Source of the DNA: Panicum virgatum
Lineage: Eukaryota > Streptophyta > Magnoliopsida > Poales > Poaceae
Reading direction: 5' to 3'
DNA length: 64,000 bases
Assembly: GCF_016808335.1 (NCBI RefSeq)
Contig: NC_053145.1
Coordinates: forward strand, 620,001-684,000
The notes under the pieces are model-generated. The model was not told the origin of the DNA, did not search any database, and worked only from the letters and a program-made list of their open reading frames with translations. Position 1 is the first letter of the stretch, and the number at the start of each line of letters is the position of its first letter. Shown here in pieces: positions 34,458-46,359 of this stretch. A program made the position numbers and the translations under genes.

Positions 34458-37400
34458 TGTAACACCCTAGGTGTTTAATTAGTTAAACCAGGGTCGTTAG
34501 CACCAAATCATGTACCATTAACCCAATGCAAGTCTACATGAAATGATTAGGAATTCAAAATCTTAGTTGTGTTAGATTTAATATAACTTTCAAACCGTGG
34601 TTTAATTGAACATTTTCCTGAAACAAAACTTGTAGAGTTTTAAATGTTGAACAATTTTCATGCTCAAATATTTTTAAGTTTTCATACAAAAGTCGAAGAA
34701 AATTTGAATTTAACTTGAATCGGGTAATAACGTACATTCGTCGGGATTTCAAATTTAACTTTTGAACTAAACTCCAAATGAAAGTAAGCCTGAAACAAAA
34801 ATGGTAGGGTTTGAATTTTGGAACGGTTTTCGTATTCAAAACTTTTCGAGTGTTATTTGAAATTTTTGAGAGAAATTCAAATTTGAATTAGTCAAATTTC
34901 TCTCTCTTTCTCTCTTTCTCTCTACTCTCTCTGTTCTCTCTTTCCCTCCCCTGTTTTGCGCCGTGCCGAGTCGAGGCCGCCGGCCACGCGCCGCTCCCGG
35001 TTCCTCTCTGAAGCTTCTCGACCCCGCCACGCGTCGCTGTTCCCTGCACGCAAGACGAGGATGGCCGCCGAACCGCCACGGCGACGTCGTGACGACCCGG
35101 CCGACCGCTCCCCGTCCTACCCTCGCCTTTGACCCACCTAGACCCTTCCCGCGAGCTCCACAACGTCCTCACCCTTCTCTCCTTCCTTCCTGAGCGCGAG
35201 CGCCGAGCCCCGCATGCCCCTTCTGCCGGGAACGGCCGCCGCCGCCACCATGGCCGCCGCCACCCCTTAGGCCGCCGCGGAGCCCCCACCTCCGCCCTTC
35301 CTCGCATCCAACGGGCCCCACAGCTAGCTCCCTCACGCTCCACTGGTGCTCCCCGACCCGCTCGCCGACGCCCAGGCCCGCCGGACCGCCGAGACGCCGC
35401 CAATCGCCGCCGCTGGAGCTCCTGCTCCGCGGAGGAGCCCCTCCCGGCCACCCCTAGCCCCAACCGAGCCCACCCCTGGGTTCCTCTCGACGCCATCGAG
35501 CTTCTCCCCCACTTCTCCCACGCCTCCGGTGAGCCCCCACGCCGGATTCCGGCCGCCCGCCGCCTCCCCTGCTTCAAACTCTGGCCAGGGGCGTATCTGC
35601 GAGGAAAACAATTCTTCCAGGGGCCTCTGCGCAAAAAGATCATTTTTCCTTTTTGTTTTTCCAAAGCAGTGAACTTGTAAATTCGATATAAATTCGTAAA
35701 AAAATAGGAAAAATGCAAACTCAATTGATCTGAGTTCCTTGTTACTAGATCTACAACTTTCATTACATGGACATGTTTATTTTCTGTCTATATTTTAATC
35801 TAGGAAAAAGATTAGATTACCTAGGCTATAATTATTCTGGGGGTTCTACTCAGAATTTATAGGTGATTTTTGGCTAGTAGATACTTCATGCCATGTTTAG
35901 CTTTGTGTAAAAATTTGAGCATTAGTTAACACTTGCAACTAGATGAAACCCTAGTCTTGGCTAGATCTAGTAGAATAACTTACTTTTTATTTCTGGATGT
36001 TCTGATATAGATATGTATATGAAACTTTTTCTGTGTACTTACAATACTAGATGAACACCACTGTCCATGTTTCCTTATTTTTAGATTTGTGTATCTAGCT
36101 CTGTGAATTAATCCTTAAAAATGGTTCTATATTGTGATAAATAGATGTTGCATCTAGAAAAATCTGAAAATTTTACCATGGCTTAGTATTCAGAAGATAA
36201 GATAGCATACAAATTTTGGGAGCCAAAAATACTTTATAACCCTCGGTAGAAATAAGTTTGGATTACTACTAGTAAAATTTTTATTATTTTTCATGCTCTA
36301 CGTACTGCTCCATAAAATCTGAAAAATTAACAGTGGATTCCTCATAAGTGTGTAACGACTCAGTAAAATCATTGGCACCATTACTTGTGTGGTTTGTTCT
36401 GTATAAATAGTTTCATATCCTAGCAGTGGCTGCGTATAGGGTTTTCATAATTTTTCTGCCGCATGGATTTTCCTCAAATTCTTGCAGTAAGATCTACATA
36501 TTAGGAAGTACACTGAATAAGAATTTTTAATCTCATAAGCCCTGGGTAAACATAGTTTTGGATAAAGTATGCTATCTTTAGTTTTGTTGGAGGAAATAAC
36601 TTTTGTATGTTTGGTATATGATGAAAACCCCACCTTGACTTTATGAACTAACTAATATTGTTTTATACTCGATAAACGATTGCCCAATGAAAGGAAAGTG
36701 ACAGTGTTTTATTTTTTTAATTTGAGTCTTGTTGGTTTACATCATTATTGTGAAATAATTCATAAATTATTACCATCACAACCACTCACCCATGTGCATC
36801 TCATATAGATACTACTACTCTCGCTGACGGGACGTACGAGCTGGTGCCCGAGTCTGAGAGTAAGCAGCGTGAAGCTCAAGTGAATCTAACTGAAGCTACT
36901 GAAGACCCGAACCCGATTTCGGAAGAGCCCAGAACTAGTTACGCCCAGGAAGGCAAGCCCCGGAGCGTGTCCTTCTATTTTAAATTATGCAACTTATTAT
37001 TGTTCTTATCTACTTGTGCATTTAAGTTACAGGAGTTGACTAGAACCTTAGTTGCATGATCCTAGGTACCGATGCTTAAACACTAGTATATGTAGGTCGC
37101 TAGTTAGCTATGCTAATGGTTCGGTAGAAGTCGAGTGATTTCCTGTCACTCGCGAGAAATTATAGGAGTTGGTTGTTTACTACTTGCTACAACTATAAGG
37201 TCTACGGGCGGGGTCGTGATACTCGGGATGCCCCGTCTGTTTAGTGAAAAGTGATAAGGCCGCAGTGTGTGGTAGTGGTGGTTAAGCGTTTGAACGTACT
37301 AATCACATGCCGAGAATATGGTAATCGGTAAGCTTAAGTACTGGATTGAACCGCGGCCGGAATATACTCCCCACCATCTTGACGTCGTTCTCATCTAGCT

Positions 37401-38379
37401 AATGACGGGTGCAGAGCCGGGCTCTGTAGTCGAGGGTGGTGGGCCTGTTCCGTGAAGTGGGAATTGAAGGGAAAAGTTGCACGTGTGACTCTGGGAGTAG
37501 CCACGTGACGTGTGTTTAGGTCTGCCTGGCCAGGTTAAGAAATTCGATTCGAATCGTCTGTTTCTCACCGGTTATTGAGACTGCTTAACCCTTTTGCCAC
37601 ATAGAGTAATAAGTGGAATTTATATGATGATGAATATTGTTGGATGCTGAAAGATAATTGTTTTACACCATGTATGTTATTGGATAGATGCTAATGTAGA
37701 ACGGTTAATTGAACTAGAACCCTGAAGCTAAAATTTGAAAATAAGGACCTACACTCTATCACTTTTCGGCAAAACAAACCCCTCAAGCCAAAGGCCTTGC
37801 ATGTCTAGGTAGTGGGTTAAGTATACCCTCAGTCGGGTAAGCCTTGCTGAGTATTAGTATACTTAGCCTTGCTTGTGGCTCAATTTTGTTTCAGGAAATA
37901 CTTTGGAGGACTTGTTTGCCAGTCTGACTTGGCCTTGCACTCTCTCGCCTGGTTTGTCCGTGGAGTGGGATACGTACCCGGCCAGCGATGACAAGAACGA
38001 GTGATGTCATGAATCGGGCTTCATCATGACACCCCTATCGTCGTTAGCTCTCGTGTTTACTTTTCGCTGAAATAAAGGACTCTGGTGAACTTCTTCTATG
38101 TTGGCTTTGCAAAGCACTTTGTTAAGTGTGGAACTTGGTTTGTAATCCTACAATTATGTTAAACTCTCTGTGTTGTAATATATGGTGTAGTGTTGTAATC
38201 TCTGGACTTGCCTTCGCGTGAGTTAAGCTGCTTTGTTCGATCCAGGTTTAAATGGTTTTATCGGGAATTTACCCGACGGACCTCCAATGTGCTCCGTCTG
38301 ATGTGCGAGTTAAACCTAATTGCCTTTGCAACGATGGTTAGCGCACTTAAGCCGGTTTATGTCGGGCGGTGCTGCCACA
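34458..38379 (+). mobile_element. Element E: solo LTR (3.9 kb) of a related Tekay-like family, opposite orientation
   Basis: Starts TGTAACACCCTAGGTG and ends GGTGCTGCCACA, with a perfect 5 bp TSD GCACG at 34453-34457 and 38380-38384, inside the left LTR of element B. Its ends are reverse complements of the ends of the A and B LTRs (GGGTGTTACA; TG..GCAGCACCG), and it shares the stem-loop (37847-37866) and exon-like block (36809-36952). It has no internal region, so it is a solo LTR on the + strand. It contains a CT-rich microsatellite (34895-34935) and a GC-rich block (34965-35600) whose open frames on both strands are not called as genes. Confidence 0.88.
36809..36952 (+). other. Exon-like coding block in element E
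   Basis: Follows CATATAG and ends before AG|GCAAGC. 144 bases, open in the same phase as the blocks in elements A and B. It encodes GTYELVPESESK near its start and is rich in Glu. The following GGCAAGCCCCGGAGC is shared with the other two LTR families. Confidence 0.45.
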
Positions 38380-39347
38380 GCACGCGCGCGCGGCCTGCTG
38401 GCGGCGGCGTTCCCGCCGGCGAGGCTCAGGGCGGCAGCAAAGGAAGGGCGGGGATGGTCCAGAAGGTTTAGGCGGCCTATGTGCGTGCGGCAGTGGCGCA
38501 AGGGCTTGGCCCAGAACTTGGGGTGACGAGTGGGCGGCGGCAAGCGGCGGTCCACGACGGCGAGCCGTGTTCCCGGCGATGGTGGGGCGAGAGGGAAAGG
38601 ATAAAGGGTTTGGGTGGTACGAGTAGGCCCCTGAGAAGCTCACCACTACCTGGAATTGGTTCGAGGAGGGGCGGAGGATGGCCGTCGACTTTCGGGTGGT
38701 CGGCGGCGGCGGCTTCGATTCCGGCCGGGTAACGGCCCAATCGAGGTCGGGGCGGTGCTGTAGAGGTGCGGGGTGAGGTGGAGCGGCTCGAGGGCACAAA
38801 GGACAGCGGCGTGGTGGCGGAGGATGGCTGGCGCAGAGGGTGACTGGGCTAGGGTTCGCTCGGCTCCGCTCGCGGCGCGAGGAAGGGGAACGGCGAAGCG
38901 AAAACGGAGTTTGCTAGTGCCACTGATGCAAAGGGCTTCAGCGGCGCGGAATCTCGCCGGAGAGGCGACGCGTGGTGGCACCGGCACTGTCGCCGCCGCT
39001 TGGAACAGAGGCACACACCGGTCTGACCGGTGCCCCAGGCCGGTCTGACCGGTGCTGGCTAGACACCACTCAAGAATTTCCAGAATCGAAGTTTGAGCTG
39101 CCCAAACTCAAATTTTCCCAATAGAACTTGAAATTTGGCCAAAATAGAAGTTGTAGAGAAAGAGTAATTCTACAACTTTGGTATTGGGCGAAATTTGATT
39201 CGGAGTTTGGATTAAGGAGAAAAATGTGCTCGAAGCTTGGCTAGAGTTAAGTACTATCGACGATCATGATCAAGCGAACGACATTACTAAGTCATGATTA
39301 GCGATTAAGTACGAGACTAGCACCAAGATTAACACTGGGGTGTTACT

Positions 39348-39364
39348 GCCTTCCCCCCTTAAAG
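39348..39364 (-). other. Element B polypurine tract
   Basis: On the minus strand CTTTAAGGGGGGAAGGC immediately before the 3' LTR, matching the tract of element A. Confidence 0.85.
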
Positions 39365-42300
39365 GAATCTCGTCCCGAGATTCAAGCACGAGGAAACGTA
39401 TAGGGTGAGATGGTTCAAGTGTGAAATACCTTGATGAACGTTTAAAAAGTCCGGATACTTGAATCTTAGAAATTCCTCTTGCTCCCAAGTAGCTTCATCT
39501 TCGGAGTGATTACTCCATTGAACTTTGTAAAATCGGTTGGTTGTGCGACGAGTAACTCGATCCTTGCGATCGATAATCTTGATAGGATGCTCAGGATATG
39601 TGAGATCAGACTCTAATTGAATGGAGTCACTATCAATAGCTTGAGTTGGAATTCTCAAATATTTCTTCAGTTGCGATACATGGAAAATGTTATGAATTGC
39701 CGAAAATTTTGCTGGAAGATTCAACCGGTAAGCTACATGACCACATCTCTCCACGATTGGGTATGGAACAATGTAGCGGGGAGCTAGCTTTCCTTTTACT
39801 CCAAATCTTTGCACGCCTTTCCAAGGTGATACTTTCAGATAGACGTGATCGCCGACTTCAAAGGCAAGTGGACTACTTCTTTTATCAGCGTAACTCTTCT
39901 GCCGAGACTGGGCAATTCTCAAATTTTCTTGAATAAGACGGACTTGCTCTTCAGCTTCTTGAACCATATCGGGCCCAAATATAGTTCTTTCCCCTGCCTC
40001 TGACCAATTCAGAGGTGTTCGGCATCGACGACCGTATAATGCTTTGAATGGTGCCATTCTGATGCTTTCTTGATAGCAATTGTTATAAGAAAATTCCGCT
40101 AATGGCAAACATTCATCCCATTTCTGTGGGTAAGCTAAGACACAGGCATGGAGCATATCTTCTACAATCTGATCTACTCTCTCCGTTTGGCCATCTGTTT
40201 GAGGATGATAAGCTGAACTGCGGATCAATCGAGTTCCTAAACAAGTATGCAATTGTTCCCAAAAGCGAGCAACAAATTGGGTCCCACGATCGGATATGAT
40301 GGTCTTTGGCACCCCATGCAAACACAGTATGCGATCCATGTACAACTCGGCATACTTCTTTGCCCGGTAGATAGTTTTAACTGGAAGAAAATGTGCTGAT
40401 TTGGTAAGGCGGTCTACAATAACCCAGATAGAATCATAACCCTTTTGAGTTCGAGGTAAACCGACAATGAAATCCGTGCTGATGTCTTCCCATTTCCATT
40501 CAGGAATACTCAAGGGCTGAAGAGTTCCCGCCGGTCGGAGATGACTAGCTTTAACCCTTCGACAGATGTCACATTCAGACACATACTTGGCAATCTCTCT
40601 TTTCATCCTAGTCCACCAAAATCGTCATTTCAGATCTTGGTACATCTTATTGCTACCAGGATGGATGGATAGTCGGAAAGTATGAGCTTCATCAAGAATT
40701 TGCTTTTGGAGCTCAAAATCCTTAGGTACCACTATTCGATTATTAAACCATAACACATTCTGATTATCTTGGTGGAAACAACTTACTTGCGGATCTCCTT
40801 CTGATAAACTTCTCTGAATTTCTTTTACTCCTTTATATTTCTTTTGTGCTTCAATGATTAGGACACGAAGAGTAGGAGTAAGTTCTAGATGGGCCAATGT
40901 GCCATGTGGTACAATGCTCAAGTTTAATTTTTCCAGTTCAAAGCAAAGAGACTCACTTAAAGGTATAGCAGAGAGGCAATGACAGTGAGCCTTGCAACTT
41001 AACGCATCTGCAACCAGATTTGTTTTTCCTAGGTGGTAGTGTACTTCGAGTTCATAATCCTTAATCAACTCGAGCCATCCTCTTTGACGCATATTCAGAT
41101 CAGCTTGAGTGAAGATATACTTGAGACTCTTATGATCTGTATAGATATTACACCTTGTACCCATAAGATAATGTCGCCAGATCTTTAAGGCATAGACTAC
41201 GGCTGCTAGTTCAAGATCATGTGTAGGATAGTTCTCTTCGTGACGCTTAAGTGATCGAGAAGCATAAGCTATCACTCGATTCTCTTGCATCAGAACACAA
41301 CCAATTCCGGTGCCTGAAGCATCACAATAGACATCGAATGATTTTGTTGTATCTGGTTGGGCTAGGATTGGTGCTGAAGTAAGTAAAGTCCGTAACTTCC
41401 GGAAAGCTTCCTCACATTGGTCACTCCAATGAAATTTGGTACCTTTCTTGAGAAGTTCAATCACAGGTTTAGCAATCCGAGAGAATTCTGGTATGAATCG
41501 ACGGTAATAACCCGCTAAACCTAAGAAACTGCGGATTTCAGCCACTGAGGTTGGAGCCTTCCAGTTCAGTACATCCTGTACTTTACTGGGATCAATAGAG
41601 ATACCCTCAGTCATGATAACATGACCTAGAAATGGAACTTCCTTTAGCCAAAATTCGCACTTGCTGAGTTTAGCATATAGCTGATGTTCCCTGAGACGCT
41701 GGAGTACTATATGAAGATGCTGAGCATGTTCTTCTTCTGTCTTGGAATAGATTAGGATATCATCAATGAATACCACGATGAATCTATCCAACTCTGGCAT
41801 GAATACTGAATTCATGAGATACATGAAGTAGGCCGGAGCATTGGTTAATCCAAAGGACATAACCAAGTACTCATAAAGACCATAACGAGTGGAAAATGTT
41901 GTTTTTGGTATATCTGATGGCCGGATTTTGATTTGATGATAACCAGATCGAAGATCTATTTTCGAGAAGAACTTGGCACCGGCTAATTGATCAAAGAGAA
42001 TGTCGATGCGAGGGTGAGGATATTTGTTTTTGATGGTGACCGCATTCAAAGGTCGATAGTCCACACACAATCTTAACCCATGATCTTTCTTTTTCACGAA
42101 CAAGGCTGGACAACCCCATGGTGAAGTGCTTGGTCGAATGAAACCCTTATCTAGTAATTCTTGCAACTGCAGCCAACTCACTAGGAGTCATTCTATAGGG
42201 TCGTCGAGATATAGGTGCTGTACCAGGCTGTAGTTCAATCACGAACTCCACATCTCGATCTGGAGGCATACCTGGTAATTCTTCTGGAAACACATCAGGA

Positions 42301-43843
42301 TAGTCACTAACCATAGGAATTTCGGCTAAGCCTTTCCCTTTAAGGTGATAGATTGCATTGATGGGGATATCATGCTTAGAAAGATGAATCTCCCAAGGAC
42401 CATATTTGGAAGAATTGATTCGAATGATGCAAGATGAAGTATCAAGGATAACACGATGTTCTTCCATCCAATTCATTCCGAGAATGACATCTATTCCTTG
42501 GTTTGGAAGAATAATGAGATCGGTCTGGAAAACTTTCCCACCTAGGTCAAGGGATACACCCGGAACACATTGACCGGCTTTTAACTGTGCACCCGGTGCA
42601 TGAATAATATAGGGTCTTTTCAGGTGTGTTACTCGTAAATTGAGCCATGCTACACAGGCTTCACTGATAAATGTATGAGATGCTCCAGAATCAAACAACA
42701 GGGCGCTGGTTAACGAAAAACGTACCCGTCATCACTTGAGTACCGTCAGTAACATCTTCCAGTGTGGTGTAGTTCACACGACTAGTTTTGATAGGTGCAA
42801 CTTTCTTCTTGTGATCCTGTCTACTGGTAGTTGGAACTGGTGCAAGAGGCATGTAGTTAAACTGCTTACGTGGTAGACGAGAAATAATGAGCCAAATGCC
42901 CAGGAAGTCCATAGTTGAAACAAGGATAGTTATTAGTGCGGGTCACTTGCTGCATTGGAGGTCTTTGACCTTGCTGTGGTGCTGGGAGACGTGGTACCCA
43001 CGGCTGCTGCTGTGGCGGCCTTGTGACCCAACGACCTGGCTGCATAGGGCGTCGTGGAGCTTGCTGATTTCCTGTCTGTACTATCTTGTACCTCTGGGGC
43101 GTATTGCTGGAAGATCCAACAGGTGCCTTCCTCTTTTTGTCGGCCTTATGAGCTAAGGTAGCATCTTCTTGAGTAATAGCCTTATTAGCCAGTTCTGTAA
43201 AGTTGGCACAAGTAGTTAGGGCCAGTTTGTCTTGATGTTTGGTGTTCAGACCTCTTCTGAAGCAATCCTGCCTCTTTTCATCACTATCCACATGAAAACC
43301 GCCATACTGAGACAACTGATTAAAGGTTTGAGCATACTGCAGAACAGTATTGTTGCCTTGCTTCAATGCTAGGAACTCTGCCATCTTCCTTCTCATCAGA
43401 CTGGTAGGAATATGATGGGCCTTGAATGCTGCCACAAACTCATTCCAAGTGAGTTGTGTACCAGCGGGAAGTAGAGCCTTGTGATTAACCCACCATATTT
43501 TTGCAGGGCCTCTCAGTTGTTGCGCTGCAAAGGCGGCTTTGTCCCTTTCGGTGCAATTGAGGATACCGAGCTTGTCCTCAATGGTGCGAATCCAGGCATC
43601 TGCCTCAAGAGGATCATCTGCCTTGTGGAACAGAGGAGCCTGGGTGGCTAGAAAACCGACATAGTCAGTTTCTGCTGGTGGTGGCGGAACTTGTCGGCCT
43701 CTGCCGGCATTGGCTTGCACCAGTTGCCTCATCAACTCAGCCTGCTCATTGCGATCGGCGATAAGAGCTGCAATAGCCTGAGCCAAAGAGGGCGGTGGTT
43801 GGGGCAATGCTTCGTGATTCTCATTGTCATGATTATCGCCCAT
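39359..43843 (-). pseudogene. Element B gag-pol polyprotein, decayed
   Basis: Collinear with the element A polyprotein but broken into frames 42866-43843 (gag), 42691-42912, 42147-42698 (protease), 40625-42181 (reverse transcriptase and RNase H) and 39359-40606 (integrase and chromodomain). The frame shifts near 42870-42910, 42695 and 42150-42180. An in-frame TGA near 40627 replaces a Gln codon of element A, close to the integrase zinc finger. The zinc knuckle is also altered (NYGLPGHLAHYF where A has [11 protein letters not shown]). FIDDILIYS, protease FDSGASHTF and the chromodomain remain recognisable. Non-functional. The gag ATG at 43843 again follows TTTTGCAG. Confidence 0.9.
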
Positions 43844-44488
43844 CTGCAAAATAACCATCCCCGGGTTAGCCATTTCGCTATCAGGATTAGTCCATGCAAC
43901 TAAAAAAATGTGCATATATACTATGAACACACGGCATGAATCATTTCCCTTGCAATATGGTTCACCAAGGTGCATCAACTCAAGGTGCTTCGGTTGAAAC
44001 ATCCTCAACTCAACAAGTTCCGTCCAGAGTAGCTCTAACGTATGCAATACTTAACATCGTTCAACAAGATTTCAGATTCGAAGACATCCAAAGCACAGCT
44101 CATGAATAAAGTTTCACACTACCGACATTAACAAAATAAAGCAGCAACCAGGAAGATCATTAACAGAGGCAGTTTACATTATGCAGCCACACTGCTTGAG
44201 CTGGAACAAGGTTCATTACATTACCAAGCCCTGCTGCGAACAACAAACTAACATTAGAGAAGGGTTCATAAACGACCCGAACAACACACCACTAATAAAA
44301 GAGGGGTCTTACCCAACCCGGCTACATGCCACACTAGCGAAGGATTATCCTACATGACTCGAACTACCGAGCCACAAAAGAATTCTCAACCCAATGTTAG
44401 ACTAGAGCACTACGTTGGTCACCCTACCCAACCATCCTACAGTTAGGCTATACTGCAAGGGGAGAATTAACGCTATCCAGCTACGTCC
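43844..44488 (-). other. Element B spacer between additional ORF and gag
   Basis: About 645 bp without an ORF of interest, collinear with 24055-24667 of element A and ending in TTATTTTGCAG before the gag ATG. Confidence 0.5.
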
Positions 44489-45324
44489 TCACGGAGTCCC
44501 AGGTCCAGACTCAACTCCGGACACTCCCTCCATCTCCTCTGGATCTTCTTCTTCTTCCTCTTCTTCTGACTCCTCCTCGGCTGCCTCGGCCTCCATGTCT
44601 GCTACTGCCTGCACCTGAGCCTGGACGTCCTCGATCAACTCATGGGCCTGCTGAAGCTGCCCTCAAGGTGCTGCACCATCTGAGTCCTATTCTCCAGCTC
44701 CTCATGCAACTCCTGAATTCTTATCTTTCTAGCTCTGGACTTAACCTTCAGGGTCTTGATCTTGTTCTGGGCGCCAATCATGTTTTGCTCGTGGATATGA
44801 GCCTCTCGAGCCTTGCTCCTCCATATCGCATTCTCCTCCCGAAGCTGCTCATACATGTTGATCAGGCCAGAGGAGTAGCTGAACGAGAGGGCCGTCTTGA
44901 CGTTGTAGTCGGGCATCATATAGTTCATGTTACGGTTCACCCGATCTGCATAGGCCTGAGTGGTCTCATCCTTCAGAGGGATAACACTGTAGGGAGTATC
45001 CATAACCTCGGCATTATGCTTCTCCAAGAACTCCTCAATGGCCTTCCTAGCAGCGATCTCCCAGGAGCCTTCCAGTTTCCTTCGATACACTGTGAGCTGC
45101 CACGAGTCCCATTCCAAGCGAGCGGGGCAAGCAGGAATCTTCACTATCATCTGACAGCGCTCGGTGCCCAGCAAACTAGACTCGTGTCCTGAGTACTGTG
45201 GGGGCTCAGTGTAGTCAAACGCCCTGAGCATCTGCCACAGCAGACGAGGAAAGTGGCCGGTGTGGAGGGCATTGGAGTGCGCCCAACCCTCGGTGTCCAC
45301 GATCACGTGCATGAAGCTAGCCAT
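44489..45324 (-). pseudogene. Element B additional ORF, one frameshift
   Basis: Homologue of the additional ORF at 24668-25504, starting at ATG 45324 (TTACAG|ATGGCTAGC). Open for about 220 codons with the same N-terminal pattern and coiled-coil region. One C is missing near 44663 (GCTGCCCTC against GCTGCCCCTC in A), which shifts the frame before the acidic tail. The tail sequence is still present in another frame. Most differences from A within the frame are conservative by eye. Confidence 0.75.
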
Positions 45325-46345
45325 CTGTAAGAAAACATAGCGCTGACGTAAGTCTCCAGTTTTGACTAGAAATAGAATAATTTTTTAGTAACACAACACA
45401 AATAAATTTTTATGAAGCGTAACAATTAACAACATGGCGATCAACCGACTCAAATATGCCAGATGCATGCATGTTCTATCGTTTCTCACCAAGCAAGTAC
45501 CAAATATGATATACGAAAACGACTAGTGGCACAATTACGTACTCTCCCTATATATAAACTAGTCGTTCCTACGATCAAGGATTTCATAACGCGCTTAACG
45601 TGATTAGTTTACCTGCAGCAGAACACAATAGACAGATATATAACCACTTCTGGACCCTTCGTGCCAGCACTCATTAACGGCCCCCATGTGTCCTACGCCA
45701 CATGGGTAACACATATGCAGTTTCCCACATATTCACACATACATTACCATCCACTATAGAGATGGCACCCAGACGTTCGACGCTGAATTGGCAGCGCTGC
45801 ATACGCCATAACAACGTATTCACTTCGCGTACACTCGCCTTATGGGACATCCAAGGGTAGACGTGTCCCAAGGGTCACGGTCATGGCCAACCGCATGACA
45901 GGTTTACATCTCGTAACATTGCCTTACAAGATGACCGTGATGACCATCACACGGTATGAAATCCGCACTCCATATCAGGCGGCAGATAGTGACAGACTCG
46001 TTTGAATTGGGACTTATCACCTCCTCATATGCTCATCATACGGGACCGCACACGTATGAGATACGTGGGCTATTCTGAAGGACTACCAAGAATGCTTACC
46101 TTGCTTACCTTAGCGGAGATGCGTCGTTACCAAAATAAGAGTTATGCACAAAAGTAAGGTTTAATGAGAAGTAATTGCTGGAAGTGCTGGAATGAAATAG
46201 ATACTTAGATGCCTCCTAACTTATAACTCATAATTAGGGCATACGAACTATCTATCCTATTCCTTAGCGCATCTAGCGTCAACTTTTCGAAAAACCAAAA
46301 AGTTTTGCAGTTAAGCACTCAAGTAATCACCCCCTAGTGCAATTA
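45325..46345 (-). other. Element B leader
   Basis: About 1 kb collinear with the leader of element A. No ORF is supported. Confidence 0.5.
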
Positions 46346-46357
46346 CCTCTGATACCA
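46346..46357 (-). other. Element B primer-binding site
   Basis: On the minus strand TGGTATCAGAGG, matching the initiator-tRNA-Met site, two bases after the LTR end. Confidence 0.85.
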
Positions 46358-46359
46358 GC

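Larger units (their letters stand above)
9170..39347 (-). repeat. Element B 3' LTR (left), in three pieces: 9170-10021, 33143-34457, 38385-39347
   Basis: The three pieces are collinear with the intact right LTR (46360-49493). Their lengths sum to about 3130 bp against 3134 bp. The first break is the insertion of C at CCTTG; the second is the insertion of E at GCACG. The inner terminus reads GTGTTACT at 39347 instead of GTGTTACA, one substitution in the terminal CA. Confidence 0.88.

Noticed and set aside
34888..35763. A 291-codon minus-strand frame and a 183-codon plus-strand frame in element E
   Set aside because: They lie in a GC-rich stretch of a solo LTR next to a CT microsatellite, and both strands are open. 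No homology is recognised.
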